From NCBI RefSeq assembly GCF_040954835.1, contig NC_090709.1, forward strand, positions 41,052,490-41,116,489: a stretch of 64,000 nucleotides of DNA, given 5' to 3'. The position numbers and the translations under genes were made by a program. The first letter of the stretch is position 1; every line of letters starts with the position of its first letter. Shown piece after piece: positions 37,285 through 47,820 of this stretch. The notes under the pieces are model-generated. The model searched no databases. It saw only the letters and a list, made by a program, of their open reading frames with translations, and was not told where the DNA came from. Origin of the DNA: Lepisosteus oculatus. Lineage: Eukaryota; Chordata; Actinopteri; Semionotiformes; Lepisosteidae.

Positions 37285-38050
37285 GCTCCCACTAGAGCCC
37301 AGCAGGTGTGTGAGCCTGGCCAGTACCTGGAGGGGAGACTCCTGGGAAAAACTGAGGCTGCTGCTGGGAGAGGTGTGAGTGGGGCCAGCAGGGGGCGCTC
37401 TCACCCTGCGGTCTGTGTGGGTCCTGATGCCCCAGTATAGTGATGGGGGACACTGGACTGTAAAAGATATTGCAGGGTGATGGGGCAGAGTGGTGGCTCT
37501 GTGGCTCAGGATCTGCGCCTGGGGCTGGGAGGTTGCCGGTTCAAATCCCACGGCTGGCAGAGGAATCCTACTCTGCTGGGACCCCCAAGCGAGGTCCTTC
37601 ACCCCAACTTCTCCAGGGGTGCCTTATAAATGGCCGACCCTGTGCTCTGACCCCCAGCTTCTCTCCCCCTGTCTGTGTGTCTCATGGAGAGCCAGCTGGG
37701 GTCTGCGAAAAGACACATTCCTCATGCAAGACATTGTATAGGATAAAATGGCCGATAAAATGATCTCCTTCTCGAGAAGAGTAGGGGTGTTACCCCAGTG
37801 TCCTGGCCTGATTCCCCTCCCTGGTCTTGACCCATCATGGCCTCCTAATCACCCCCCTCTCTGAACTGGCTCCATCCCTCTGCTCTCCTCCCCACTGAGA
37901 GCTGCTGTGTGCTGAGCGGACTGGAGCATCATCCAGGTGGGGGCTGCGCACTGGGGGGGCTGGAGGGGATCCCCCTGACCTGGGAAGAGCTCTGAGGGGA
38001 GGGTCCGGCAAGGCGCTATAGAGAGAGTGTTAGGAATTATTATTATTATT
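37285..38050 (-). mobile_element. ~530-bp dispersed element, copy D, split by a SINE
   Basis: The left part (37285-37470, with GGCCAGTACCTGGAGGGGAG and GGGGCGCTCTCACCCTGCGG) and right part (about 37770-38050, with CCTCCTAATCACCCCCCTCT and ending in (ATT)n) are adjacent in the intact copy at 57.0-57.5 kb. Here they are separated by about 290 bp containing a tRNA-type SINE. Confidence 0.75.
37475..37760 (+). mobile_element. tRNA-derived SINE inserted in copy D
   Basis: Head resembles a tRNA: GTGGCTCAGGATCTGCGCC (A-box region near 37501) and a perfect B-box GGTTCAAATCC at 37538-37548. The body (CAGAGGAATCCTACTCTGCT, ATGGCCGACCCTGTGCTC) matches the copy at 3.99-4.22 kb. It is not a functional tRNA: no acceptor-stem pairing is evident. 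Confidence 0.8.
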
Positions 38051-38054
38051 ACAA

Positions 38055-38690
38055 AATGAGACAAAAGCTCGGAAGAGGTATTTACAGGTCGGGAGCACCC
38101 GCCGGCTCAACTCACCAGGTCGCCCGGTTCGGCATTTATTAGGCTTAATTGCTTTTTGGGGAGCTAACCTCTAGGTTTTATCGGTGAAGTAATAGGTCGT
38201 AATATCAAAGAAAGGGGGTGCTAACTACAGCACAAGGCTGGAGCTCCGAGCACGTTTGAATCCGTGCCATACAGTATGGGGGTTCAGGCACGACACTCCA
38301 AAACTTCACTGATAAATGTCCCTGTTTTTGTGGAAACCTCCCCCCCTTTGGAAATTCATTGATGAGTTTGATGACCGGACCGGAAAGACTCCTATCCAGC
38401 CTGGTCATCATAGCGCGCCCACATCGTCAGGGGTTACACGTGACGAAATCAACTCAACTTCTGAAATAACGTCCGCTTTCATATTTCCGCAGACCGAAAT
38501 CGTCTGCAGATACGCCTCTGCACCCATGTTTTAAACTGCTCCGACACAGGGGTCTTCCCGGGCCACCTCGTCTTGATGTATATCAATAACGCGCCGTTAT
38601 TATCATTAACCATTTATTACAAACGGTATTTTAATATTGTTTGCGACGGGGGCTGAAACCTCACATAACATCTCTTTTTGTGTGTGTGTG
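38055..38690. other. Unassigned sequence
   Basis: No coding exon, RNA or repeat recognised in either strand; base composition is near average. Confidence 0.5.
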
Positions 38691-39140
38691 TGGATGACGA
38701 CAAGTGTTAAACACGTTAACAGTGTTAAACAAGTGTTAAACAGAAAATATTCTGTTATTTTATCGTACCGTTTCACAGAAAAGTGGGGAAAAAAGAGCAG
38801 TTATTTCTAGTCAATGTATTAGTCATTCTGGGTGAATTCCACACCCATAAATCACAAGGGTCTAGTAATCCTCCCCCTTTCGGTACTTCTGAGGTGGAGC
38901 TGAAACACTCTTGAAATGCTCTAAAAACTTTGAGAAATAACAAAGCGAGGAAGACATTCGAAGAGATGCAACCAATACAAGTAAATCACATCATTTACTT
39001 CGTGACCTCGGTAAAATGCTTGTTTTTTTTCTGTTTGTGGGTTTTTTTTTTCTCTTGTACCTGTTTTCCATCCTCTGGTTGTAGTTGTATGGGTACATTC
39101 TTTATACGTTGAATAATTCTTTTTTTTTTTTAAGTGTTAA
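38690..39140 (+). mobile_element. Older LINE-1 3' relic
   Basis: Nucleotide similarity to 36330-36690 throughout (GAGGTGGAGCTGAAACACT, GTCAATGTATTAGTCATTCT, GAGAAATAACAAAGCG), but the reading frame is broken by substitutions and indels. It ends in a T run at 39120. Confidence 0.7.
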
Positions 39141-39149
39141 CCTTCCTGG

Positions 39150-39323
39150 TGAACGACTGACGCGCCGGCTGCTATTGGCTGGCACTGTTAACAATGCAGC
39201 TGTAAAGAAAAACAAGAATGCGGAGACATTTGTGGTACAGTCACCAGTGACCCCAGACTCTGAGCGTCCTCACAGACCCCTGAGTCCGGCTGAGCTCTCC
39301 TCCTCCTCCTTCACCCCGGAGTC
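39150..39323 (+). promoter_or_regulatory. MHC class I proximal promoter candidate
   Basis: Upstream of the leader ATG is TGACGCG (39158-39164), resembling an X2/CRE half-site. Ten bases later comes CTATTGGCTGG with an inverted CCAAT core (ATTGG at 39174-39178) like the Y box. Order and spacing resemble the X2-Y part of the SXY module of MHC promoters. S and X1 boxes and a TATA box are not clear. It starts just downstream of the LINE relic. Confidence 0.4.
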
Positions 39324-42300
39324 ATGAAGCCCTCCGCGCTGTTTCTTCTCTGCTGCGGCGAGCTGGTCTGGGCGGGTGAGGGACGTGTTTTATTTCTTAA
39401 AGAAACGAGTTTCGAAGTCTCTCTTTCGCTTTCTGTCCGACTCCCGGCGCCCGTCTCCTGTGCGCGGTGGAGCCAGAGACCCTGAGCGCGATTCCTGACA
39501 CAATTAATACTATAATGCTGATGTGAAATGAACACGTTCCTGCTCTTCTCAGTCGTTTTCGAAGTCTTTCTGTGACTTTTTTCCTCCTGTCTGAAAACAA
39601 GTTGTTTGTAGAGCGGTGAGCCGGGGGTGCGCTCGTCCGTCAGCACAGAGCAACAGAAATGGGTTCTTCCTGATTTCCATGTGCCCTGGAGAAACATCAT
39701 CAGTCTCCAGTCTCCAGTGACTGGTGGGTTAGCTGACGGTCCACCTGTCCGGGTGTGGACATCGATCACAAACTCATGGAAGCTTATTGACCACTAGGTG
39801 GCGCCCGTTTGTAAAACCGCCCGTCTAAAACAAAAATACAGCTGTATTTTTTGGAGTCCACACCACATTTATAGTTCAAAAAGTTAGTGGTCAGGGGGAG
39901 GGTGGACACTGTCCAGCTCACTCTCCTGTCCTTGTCCTGTCCCCAGACTCTCACTGCCTGTGGGGCCCCTGGACTCTACAGACAGGACAGGCCCAGAGTT
40001 AGTGGTCAGGGGGAGGGTGGACACTGTCCAGCTCACTCTCCTACCCTCGTCCTGTCCTCAGGCTCTCATTCCTTGTGGTACTTCGGGACTCTACAGACAG
40101 GACAGGCCCAGTTCCCTGAGTTCGTGGTTGTAGGGATGGTGGACGATGTCCAGGTGGAATACTACGACAGCGACATCGGGAAGATGATCTCTCGACGACA
40201 CTGGCGCCCGGACGCTGAGGTCGAGGAAGCAGACAACAAGGTGTTTGCAGCAAAGGATCATCACTTTGTCATGAGAGACAAGCTGCAGATCCTAATGTCT
40301 CACCTGAACCACACAGGAGGTGAGTGTATTACCCTCACAAGACCAAAAACTTCTTCCTTCCTCACAGGATCAGAAAGAGAACATGGGGCTCATCTGACAT
40401 TTATAATCCATTTCTGCTTACTTCTGCTCTGATGATGTGTGTGTGTCCTGTGATGGACTGGTGTCCTGTCCAGGGTGTGTGAGTGTGTGTGTGTGTCCTG
40501 TGATGGACTGCTGTCCTGTCCAGGTTGTGTGAGTGTGTGTGTGTGTCCTGTGATGGACTGCTGTCCTGTCCAGGGTGTGTGAGTGTGTGTGTCCTGTGAT
40601 GGACTGCTGTCCTGTCCAGGGTGTGTGAGTGTGTGAGTGTGTGTGTGTCCTGTGATGGACTGGTGTCCTGTCCAGGGTGTGTGTGAGTGTGTGTGTGTCC
40701 TGTGATGGACTGGTGTCCTGTCCAGGGTGTGTGAGTGTGTGTGTGTGTCCTGTGATGGACTGGTGTCCTGTCCAGGGTGTGTGAGTGTGTGTGTGTCCTG
40801 TGATGGACTGGTGCCCTGTCCAGGGTGTGTGTGAGTGTGTGTGTGTCCTGTGATGGACTGCTGTCCTGTCCAGGGTGTGTGAGTGTGTGTGTGTCCTGTG
40901 ATGGACTGGTGTCCTGTCCAGGGTGTGTGAGTGTGTGTGTGTGTCCTGTGATGGACTGGTGTCCTGTCCAGGGTGTGTGAGTGTGTGTGTGTGTCCTGTG
41001 ATGGACTGGTGTCCTGTCCAGGGTGTGTGAGTGTGTGTGTGTCCTGTGATGGACTGGTGCCCTGTCCAGGGTGTGTGTGAGTGTGTGTGTGTGTCCTGTG
41101 ATGGACTGGTGTCCTGTCCAGGGTGTGTGAGTGTGTGTGTGTCCTGTGATGGACTGGTGCCCTGTCCAGGGTGTGTGTGAGTGTGTGTGTGTCCTGTGAT
41201 GGACTGGTGCCCTGTCCAGGGTGTGTGTGAGTGTGTGTGTGTCCTGTGATGGACTGCTGTCCTGTCCAGGGTGTGTGAGTGTGTGTGTCCTGTGATGGAC
41301 TGCTGTCCTGTCCAGGGTGAACCCTGCCTTCTGTCTGTTGTTTGCTGGGATAGACTCCAGCTCCCCCAAGAGCCTAAATAAATTTCCTAATAAAGAAACT
41401 AATTTGTACAATTAGAGCTTTAATTAGATGATTAAGATGAGCTGGAATGAAGACCAGCAGCAGGTGTGTGTGGGGACACCCGAAGAAGGATTAGGAACCC
41501 CTGATATAATCCATACAGACATACCCCAGACCACAGTCACACACAACTGTATCTATTATCCATATAGGTATTCTAAGACCACTATAACACACAATTATAT
41601 GTATAGACAGGATAACATTACTGCCAATAGGATGGGATGCATTCTGAGTGGAGTCTGCATGTTCTTCCAGGGACTGAATACGTTTTCTCTGACTGGTCCA
41701 CTTAACTCCCGTCTCACAGTCCTGCTAACTAGATTTAATCTGACTGTGTGTGTATGCCCTGTGATGAACAGTCTGTAAGTGAATATTTACACAGGTGACT
41801 GACCTGTGTGTTCCAGGACACCCTACCTTCCAGGTGATCGCTGGCTGTGAGCTGGACGATGACGGTTCAGCCCGATTCATGAGCCGGGAAGGCTACGATG
41901 GCCGGGACGCGATGAACTACAACACGAAGAGCTACAGCTACACTCTTCTCATCCCAGGTGTAGTGATGGACAAGGCAGGGCTGCAAGTAAATAAATTAAT
42001 GACGGATACATTCTACCAGCCCCTGTGTGTGAGAATCCTGAAGAGCTACCTGCAGCAGGAGAGGACCAGGCTGATGAGGAGAGGTCAGCCTCTTGAGTTT
42101 TTGTGTTTGTCTCCTCTACAGGCGTCCTAAAACATTCAGACTTGACATTCACTCTGTAGCCCTCAGCCAGCGTCAGTCTACTGTCCCAGCGCAGTCAGCC
42201 TCTGATCGATCGATTTATGATCTAGAAGCAGACAGCAAAGTGGACCAGATAGTGCAAACACCCTTTTTCACTGCCTGTTTTCTGGCTGTGGACACGGCTG

Positions 42301-44078
42301 TGGTCACACCCAGCAGTCAGTGCAATCAGGCTGTCAGCGATGTGAAAGACATGCAAAGTGTTTCTGCAGGCTAAACCCTGTCATACACAGAAACCTCAGG
42401 GCTTTACAGCTCAGCATCTAGATCTTAGAGGAAATCTGAAATATAACCGGTAACAGATACAGTGTAGCCAGAGCAGGAGTTGGATGACAGCTAAAATAAG
42501 TGCAGTTAAAATCTTTTTCCTTCTAAAGACAGTCAAAATACCTGCAAGCAAGGTATTGTAGTAGTTGCTTTCTGGTGGCATAAAAGATTGACTTTCTACA
42601 CAAATTAATTCTCTAACCCCCCACACTGCAGTCAAGCCCAGGGTCCGGGTCTTCCAGAAGACATCCGCCCTCTCTGGGGGGACGGAGGTGACCTGCCTGG
42701 CCACCGGCTTCTACCCCCGGGCCCTGGAGCTGACCCTGCTGAGAGACGGGCGTCCCGTCCCGGAGCAGGAGCTGACAGGGGGGGAGGTGCTGCCCAACGG
42801 AGACGGGACCTACCAGCTGAGGAAGAGCCTGGCGCTCAGCGAGGAAGAGGAGGAGCGCCGAGGGAGACATCGCTACACCTGCAGGGTCCAGCACAGCGGT
42901 CTGGACAACAGGCTGGAGGTGGACTGGGGTGAGAGAGAGAGAGACTGAGATTTGTTTATTTAGAAAACTTTACTCCAGCATGAACCTAACACCCCTTCAC
43001 TGTCTGCTTACAGCCTGGTGGTAGTTATGGCGCATAAGAAATAATGCGCTAATGTAGGGGCCAGAATAATATCTTGAGAGACAAATCTGTGTATTTTGAA
43101 ACCATTCTCAAGCGGGAAACAGTGGACAAACGCAGGTCATGAAATTCAAAATAGCTGAGAATCTGTTAGGCTTGTATTGAGCCTTAACCTCCACTAGAAA
43201 TGACCAACAGCTGAAACAGGAATAGGAGACAAAGTGTGTGTGTGAGAGAGATCAGTATCCTCTGTTGTTGTTTTAGGGCTGCAGTGATACTTAAAAACTG
43301 TGTTTGGCTCAGCAGGGTCTAAATGAACACTGTGATGGAAAACTGCATGAATTGAAACCTTTGTTAATTCAAGATAGAACACAGGATATTAAAACAGAAA
43401 AGAAAAGAGATATTAAGATGTTCCCAACAAGAGCTCATGGAGTCGGGCTCATTCTTCCCTCTGCTGTGTTGACAGAACCGGAACCTGATCTGGACACTGG
43501 GCTGATCGCTGGGGTGGTGATCGGGGTCCTGATTGTGGTTCTGGTGCTGCCCGTCGCCGCCTGTGTCCTCTGGAGGAAGAAAGGACGAGGTGAGAGAGGG
43601 AGAGAGGTGTGGAGATCAGTGTGTACAGCAGGAGAAAACCTCATGACCTTCTGCAGGAGTCACTCAGTCTGCAGGGAATCAGAGCTACTCTCTGTGAATG
43701 TACACAGGTGGTAATTCACCTGACAGCCCTTTAGACACAGCACAGCTCAGAGCAGAGCAGAGCGCCGCTGTCTCACTGACGCCGATCTGTGTTTTTACAT
43801 CCTAGGAGCCCAGAGTCCTGCCTGTAGGAGCTCTGACGTCAAGTACACTGAGGCCCAGGGTGAGTGTGAGATCAACTGACTGGAGGGATGTGATGACATA
43901 TAAGTTATCTGGTGTGGTATTCGTCTGACAGTTTATTACAGTAAGATAGACGCAAAGTGGTGGGGGTGTGGAGCAACTTTTCCAGCTATGGTGTTGAAAC
44001 TGTGACCTCTGACCTCTCCTGTGGTGTCTTCCAGGACAAGAACAGAGCGAGACGTCATCAAACAGCTCTGGTCAATAA
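39324..44078 (+). CDS. MHC class I heavy chain, gene 1, divergent and probably non-classical
   Basis: Type I membrane glycoprotein expected to pair with beta-2-microglobulin. Exons: leader 39324-39375 (MKPSALFLLCCGELVWA), alpha1 40062-40319, alpha2 41817-42083, alpha3 42632-42928, connecting/transmembrane 43476-43589, tail 43806-43859 and 44035-44078. All junctions are phase 1, giving 361 residues. Alpha1 starts GSHSLWYFGT (Tyr7 kept) and ends with an NHT glycosylation sequon at the usual Asn86 position. Alpha2 has both cysteines (AGCEL, PLCVRIL), Lys146 and Tyr171, but counting back from Cys164 position 143 is Val, 147 is Ala and 159 is Phe. The classical peptide C-terminus anchors Thr143 and Trp147 are therefore missing. 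Alpha3 has TCLATGFYPR and YTCRVQHS of an Ig C1 domain. Transmembrane AGVVIGVLIVVLVLPVAACV. Sequence style suggests one of the non-U fish lineages (L-like), but I cannot settle this. AATAAA at 44074-44079 overlaps the stop codon. Confidence 0.9.
39883..40111 (+). repeat. 115-bp tandem duplication across the alpha1 acceptor
   Basis: Two copies, 39883-39997 and 39998-40111. Each begins GTTAGTGGTCAGGGGGAGGG and contains a pyrimidine tract, CAG acceptor and the first ~50 nt of the alpha1 exon through CTACAGACAGGACAGGCCCAG. Only the second copy continues into a full alpha1 exon; the first has diverged at several positions. Confidence 0.92.
40432..41375 (+). repeat. GATGGACTGG minisatellite in MHC gene 1 intron 2
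   Basis: About 20 copies of the ~45 bp unit, ending in CAGGGTGAACCCTGCCTTC and GGGATAGACTCCAGCTCC, the normal 3' end of the dispersed element. The homologous intron of MHC gene 2 holds the same array in the same orientation relative to transcription. Confidence 0.92.
42090..42630. other. MHC gene 1 intron 3
   Basis: Non-repetitive intron; no further exon or element recognised. Intron 4 (42929-43475) is likewise plain. Confidence 0.6.
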
Positions 44079-44204
44079 AGAGGCCGTACAGACCGAGAGA
44101 GGAACTCTGCAGAGTGTATACAGAGATCTCGCAGGGCCTGAATCACTTATAACAGAATTAATCACTGTGGGGCTGGGTTTCTTCGGTCATTTTCATACTG
44201 TTGA

Positions 44205-44745
44205 ATAATAATAACAATGTCTTACACTTATATAGCACTTTTCTGGACACTCCACTCAAAGTGCTTTACAAGTAATGGGGAATCCCACCACCACCACCAG
44301 TGTGCAGCCCCACCTGGGGCCATAGTGCGCCAGAATGCTCCCCCACACAGCAGCTCTCAGTGGGGAGGAGAGCAGAGGGATGGAGCCAGTTCAGAGAGGG
44401 GGGGTGATTAGGAGGCCATGATTGGGAAGGGCCAACGGGAAATTTGGCCAGGACACTGGGGTAACACCCCTACTGTTTTCGAGAGACACCCCGGGATTGT
44501 TAATGAGCACAGAGAGTCAGGACCTCGGTTTGACGTCTCAGCCGAAGGACGGCGCCTGTTTACAGTCCAGTGTCCCCCGTCACTATACTGGGGCATCAGG
44601 ACCCCCACAGACCGCAGGGTGAGAGCGCCCCCTGCTGGCCCCACTAACACCTCTCCCAGCAGCAGCCTCAGCTCTCCCAGGAGTCTCCCCTCCAGGTACT
44701 GGCCAGGCTCACACCTGCTGGGCTCCAGTGGGGCTGCCAGCTGGG
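44205..44745 (+). mobile_element. ~530-bp dispersed element, copy B, near full length
   Basis: Runs from an (AAT)n plus CTTACACTTATATAGCACTT end to CTGGCCAGGCTCACACCTGC, the reverse complement of the 57.0-57.5 kb copy over its whole length. It lies about 130 bp past the MHC gene 1 stop codon, so the transcript may end in it. Confidence 0.85.
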
Positions 44746-44779
44746 AGCTGCAGGGGGATAAACTGCGGTCACATTGGAA

Positions 44780-45215
44780 GTGACAGTAACAGCTGCAGTG
44801 TGCTCAGCGTTACGGCCTTGCAGCCCCGGGGCCCTGAGTTCGGTGCCTTTTATACTGTCTGCGTGGAGTTTGCATGTTGCCCCCGTCTTGGTGTGGAGGA
44901 AATCAGGTCATTCAGTGGATTCAGCAATAGCCCGGAAGATGACGATCATGTTTCAACGATGGCGGCACCTCTGTGAGACAGCATTTGAACAGGACGTTTT
45001 AACACCCTACTGTCTCCTCGCGGGTGTTTCATGACCCAGATTCGCAGCACGAGTACAGGCTGCATCAGGTAGATCGAGGAGAGCTGATTGAGTTTGATTC
45101 CCGGTCACACTCCGGTTTCCTGCCACAGTCCACAGACATGCTGGTGGTTGAAATGGCTTCTGGGAAGATTGACCGGGGTGTGAGAGAGAGTGTGTGTGTG
45201 ATGCCCCCTCTCGTG
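44780..45215 (+). mobile_element. Decayed dispersed element relic(s)
   Basis: Contains GCGTGGAGTTTGCATGTTGC and CGGTTTCCTGCCACAGTCC and a GTGTGAGAGAGAGTGTGTG end, in the order seen in the 58.4-59.2 kb element but without its minisatellite. Confidence 0.55.
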
Positions 45216-45479
45216 TGCTGGTTTGCTTCCTGAACTATGCATTAACAGCGTGGATGTGTTTCCCCACATTGCCCACCAGGTGGTGCTGGTGTCTCTAGAT
45301 GCACTATGTGGCTCACTGAAACAGTGAGCAGTCTGAGGTGTCAGAGCTCTCTTATTGTCTAGAAATACAGATAGATTAGACAGAGACCTACTCTGTCTCT
45401 CTGCAGTAGAGTGAGTGGAGTTTTGGCCAGTTTAAGATCTGGACTCGGGAACTCTTGGTGTATGTAAATAGTCTATACT

Positions 45480-46475
45480 ATTCAAATCAAAATCAAATAA
45501 AATCAAAGTTTATTGATCAAATGCACAACAATACGGCCTGCAGCAGTAGTTGCTGGCAATGAAATGTCTTTTTGTGCAAGCTCACAAGAATCACAAAAAA
45601 CACAAAAATCACAAAATTGAGGTTACGTTTTTTTAAATTGAATAAAACTCAATACAAGAAGAGCTGCTATGTGTCTATGTGCTATGTGACCATGGTGTGT
45701 GCAATATATCCAAGTAGTGCAGTGATGCTGAATGCAGTGAAAACTGTGTGTCCCTGTAGCCACTACAGGTGATCTGCTGAAGGAGCCGCAGGCTGGCTGT
45801 TCAGCAGTCTGACTGCCTGGAGGTAGGAGCTGTTCTGTCGTCTGTCGGACTCGGACCGGATGCTTCGGTACCGTTTACCGGCCGGTAGGAGGGAAACCAG
45901 TCTGTGACTGGGATGACTGGGGTCCTGGAGGATGGGCCCGGCCTTCCTCAGACATCTCGCTGAGCAGATCTCCCGGATGTCTGGGTAGCTCACAGCCGGC
46001 GATGAGCCGCCCTGACTGCGCCCCCCTCTGCAGGACTCTGCGCCCCCAGCAGGCAGGGATGCAGCCAGGCGGGGTGCTCTCAACAGCGCCCCTGCAGAGG
46101 CTGGCCTGGAGGGGTGACGGCGTGCCGAACCTCTTTCGCCCGCGGGGAGAGAGAACAGGGCGCCGCCGCGCTGGTCTGACCACGGTGTTGGTGTGGGGCG
46201 TCCAGGTGAAGTCCTCCGAGATATGAGCCCCCAGGAACCTAAAACTGCTGACCTCCTCCCACTGGTGTGAATAGGTGTGTGATCTCCTCCCTGGTGTTTT
46301 CTATATTCCACAATCATCTCCTTTGTCTTACTGATGTTCAGAGAGAGGTTCTCCTGGCACCATACTGCCAGGGTTTCAACACCATCTGTGATCAGGCCGA
46401 TGACTTGTATCGTCCACAAACTCGATGATGGAGTTCGAGTTATGCCCCGGTGTCGAAGAAAAGTCTTCACTCAGG
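45480..46475 (-). mobile_element. Rex1/L2-like LINE relic, reverse transcriptase C-terminus
   Basis: The minus-strand translation contains VIGLITDGVET, LAVWCQENLSLNISKTKEMI and, in another frame, SARCLRKAGPILQDPSHPSH and GKRYRSIRSESDRRQNSS. These are hallmarks of a fish non-LTR reverse transcriptase C-terminus. Frames shift between these motifs and the catalytic core is absent, so it is dead. The 3' part (45480-45770) is AT-rich. Confidence 0.8.
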
Positions 46476-46479
46476 TGAG

Positions 46480-47085
46480 GTGTGGTCAAGCCGAGTCCTT
46501 TATTCATGCGCACGAGGAGGCTGGATCATGCAGATCTGAGAGCAATCTCTCATTCGGATCTACAAAATCGAACTCCCCGAGACGGTAAAGGCAATGAGTT
46601 CTATACAGCAGACTCACACAGGAAAGCTCACTCTAAGTTTCCATATTAGGGGTTGTTTTTCTCTCTACAAACATTTCTTTGTAATTGACCGCGTTCGTCT
46701 TAAGAAGCAGTTCTACCTTGCAGACAGACAAAAGGAAGTATATAAATAAAAGATGTGAAATGAGCTGGACATTCTGCAGTTTGTAATATCAATGTCAGAA
46801 GGTCAAATAATATGCTTGAATTATCCTTTTCTACTGTTGCTAAGCAAAAGGCATATGAGCTAATAAAAACAGTCACTATTTTATATGCTTAATAAAAAAG
46901 GCAAATGCTAAAAGTCTTCCTCACTGGTGACACAGTCATGGGTAAATAAGGAGTAGAGTCTACACTTTTTAATTTTTGCAGATTATAAAAGACAAGATGG
47001 AATCCATTTACCATCTGTCAAGTTCAACTGATTGTGAGAGCAGATACGGAGTTTTAAAAAGACTTTCAACAAGTCGGAATTTGTA
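46480..47085. other. Unassigned AT-rich sequence
   Basis: Nothing recognisable: no ORF of note, no RNA-like structure seen, no copy of the window's other repeats. Confidence 0.5.
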
Positions 47086-47089
47086 GGAA

Positions 47090-47260
47090 TTATGTGGTCG
47101 CAGCCGATACCCTGGCTTCTCTCTGGACACAGCTGGGTGAGCTCCTCCAGTCAGGACAGGAGGCTCTGCTGTACACCGAAGGTGGTGGGGGTGGGGAACA
47201 AGCTGCCCAGCCATGTGGTTGAAGCCGATATCCTGGCTTCTCTCCAGTCCGGACCGGAGG
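47090..47260. repeat. 121-bp repeat, about 1.3 copies
   Basis: Diverged copy with GACACAGCTGGGTGAGCTCC and GGTGGGGGTGGGGAACAAGC, same orientation as 1-190. Sequence from 47260 to 47560 is unassigned. Confidence 0.85.
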
Positions 47261-47559
47261 TGCTTCCTGGGGGTCTTGTTCAAATTTTCCAGTCAGCATT
47301 GCAAGACCCTCCCTGATGTCGTCTTCACTTAATGACAGAAACATGGGGCGAATTATCTTTGAGCTCTGTGCAGAGCAGCAACATGGGTCTCCCAAAATGA
47401 GGATGTGTACAACTCTGTATACAGATCCAGGTCTACAGGACAGACCACGGGCGTGTAGGCTTGTGTGTCAGCTCTTCACAACGTTTGAAGAGTCTGACAC
47501 AACGGCCCTCCGGCATCTGGCCTGAGTCCATCCCGAGTACGGACCTACCCGGAACTAAA

Positions 47560-47820
47560 CAGAACGCGGTGCGTGTTTCCCCATCGGCCGCTACCGGAAA
47601 CGGACTCGGCCGCTGATTCGGAGGAGGGGTTGGCGGAAGTTGTGCAGCGGCGAAACCCTTCCCCCGCAGTCGGCGAGAGACGCAGCGTCGATAACCAGGA
47701 GCAACAGCCGGGGCAGCCGCCCAGCGTGACTGACTTTCGGACCGGACAGCGCTCACGGGTTACCCGGGTCGCTGCTCATCAGCGGTAATTAGGTTGCGTC
47801 TGGAAACGGTGACCCGAACG
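47560..47820 (+). promoter_or_regulatory. ppp1r11: CpG-rich PPP1R11 promoter/5' UTR candidate
   Basis: CpG-dense stretch without a TATA box, immediately upstream of the PPP1R11 ATG. No specific factor site is asserted. Confidence 0.45.

Noticed and set aside
37501-37570. tRNA gene
   Set aside because: A- and B-box-like segments are present, but there is no cloverleaf or acceptor stem and a repeat body follows, so it is a SINE head.
39947-39995. A second alpha1 exon
   Set aside because: Only about 50 nt of exon-like sequence follows the duplicated acceptor before intron sequence resumes.
47316-47756. Small ORFs upstream of PPP1R11
   Set aside because: They overlap a CpG-rich promoter on both strands and show no splice support or similarity.
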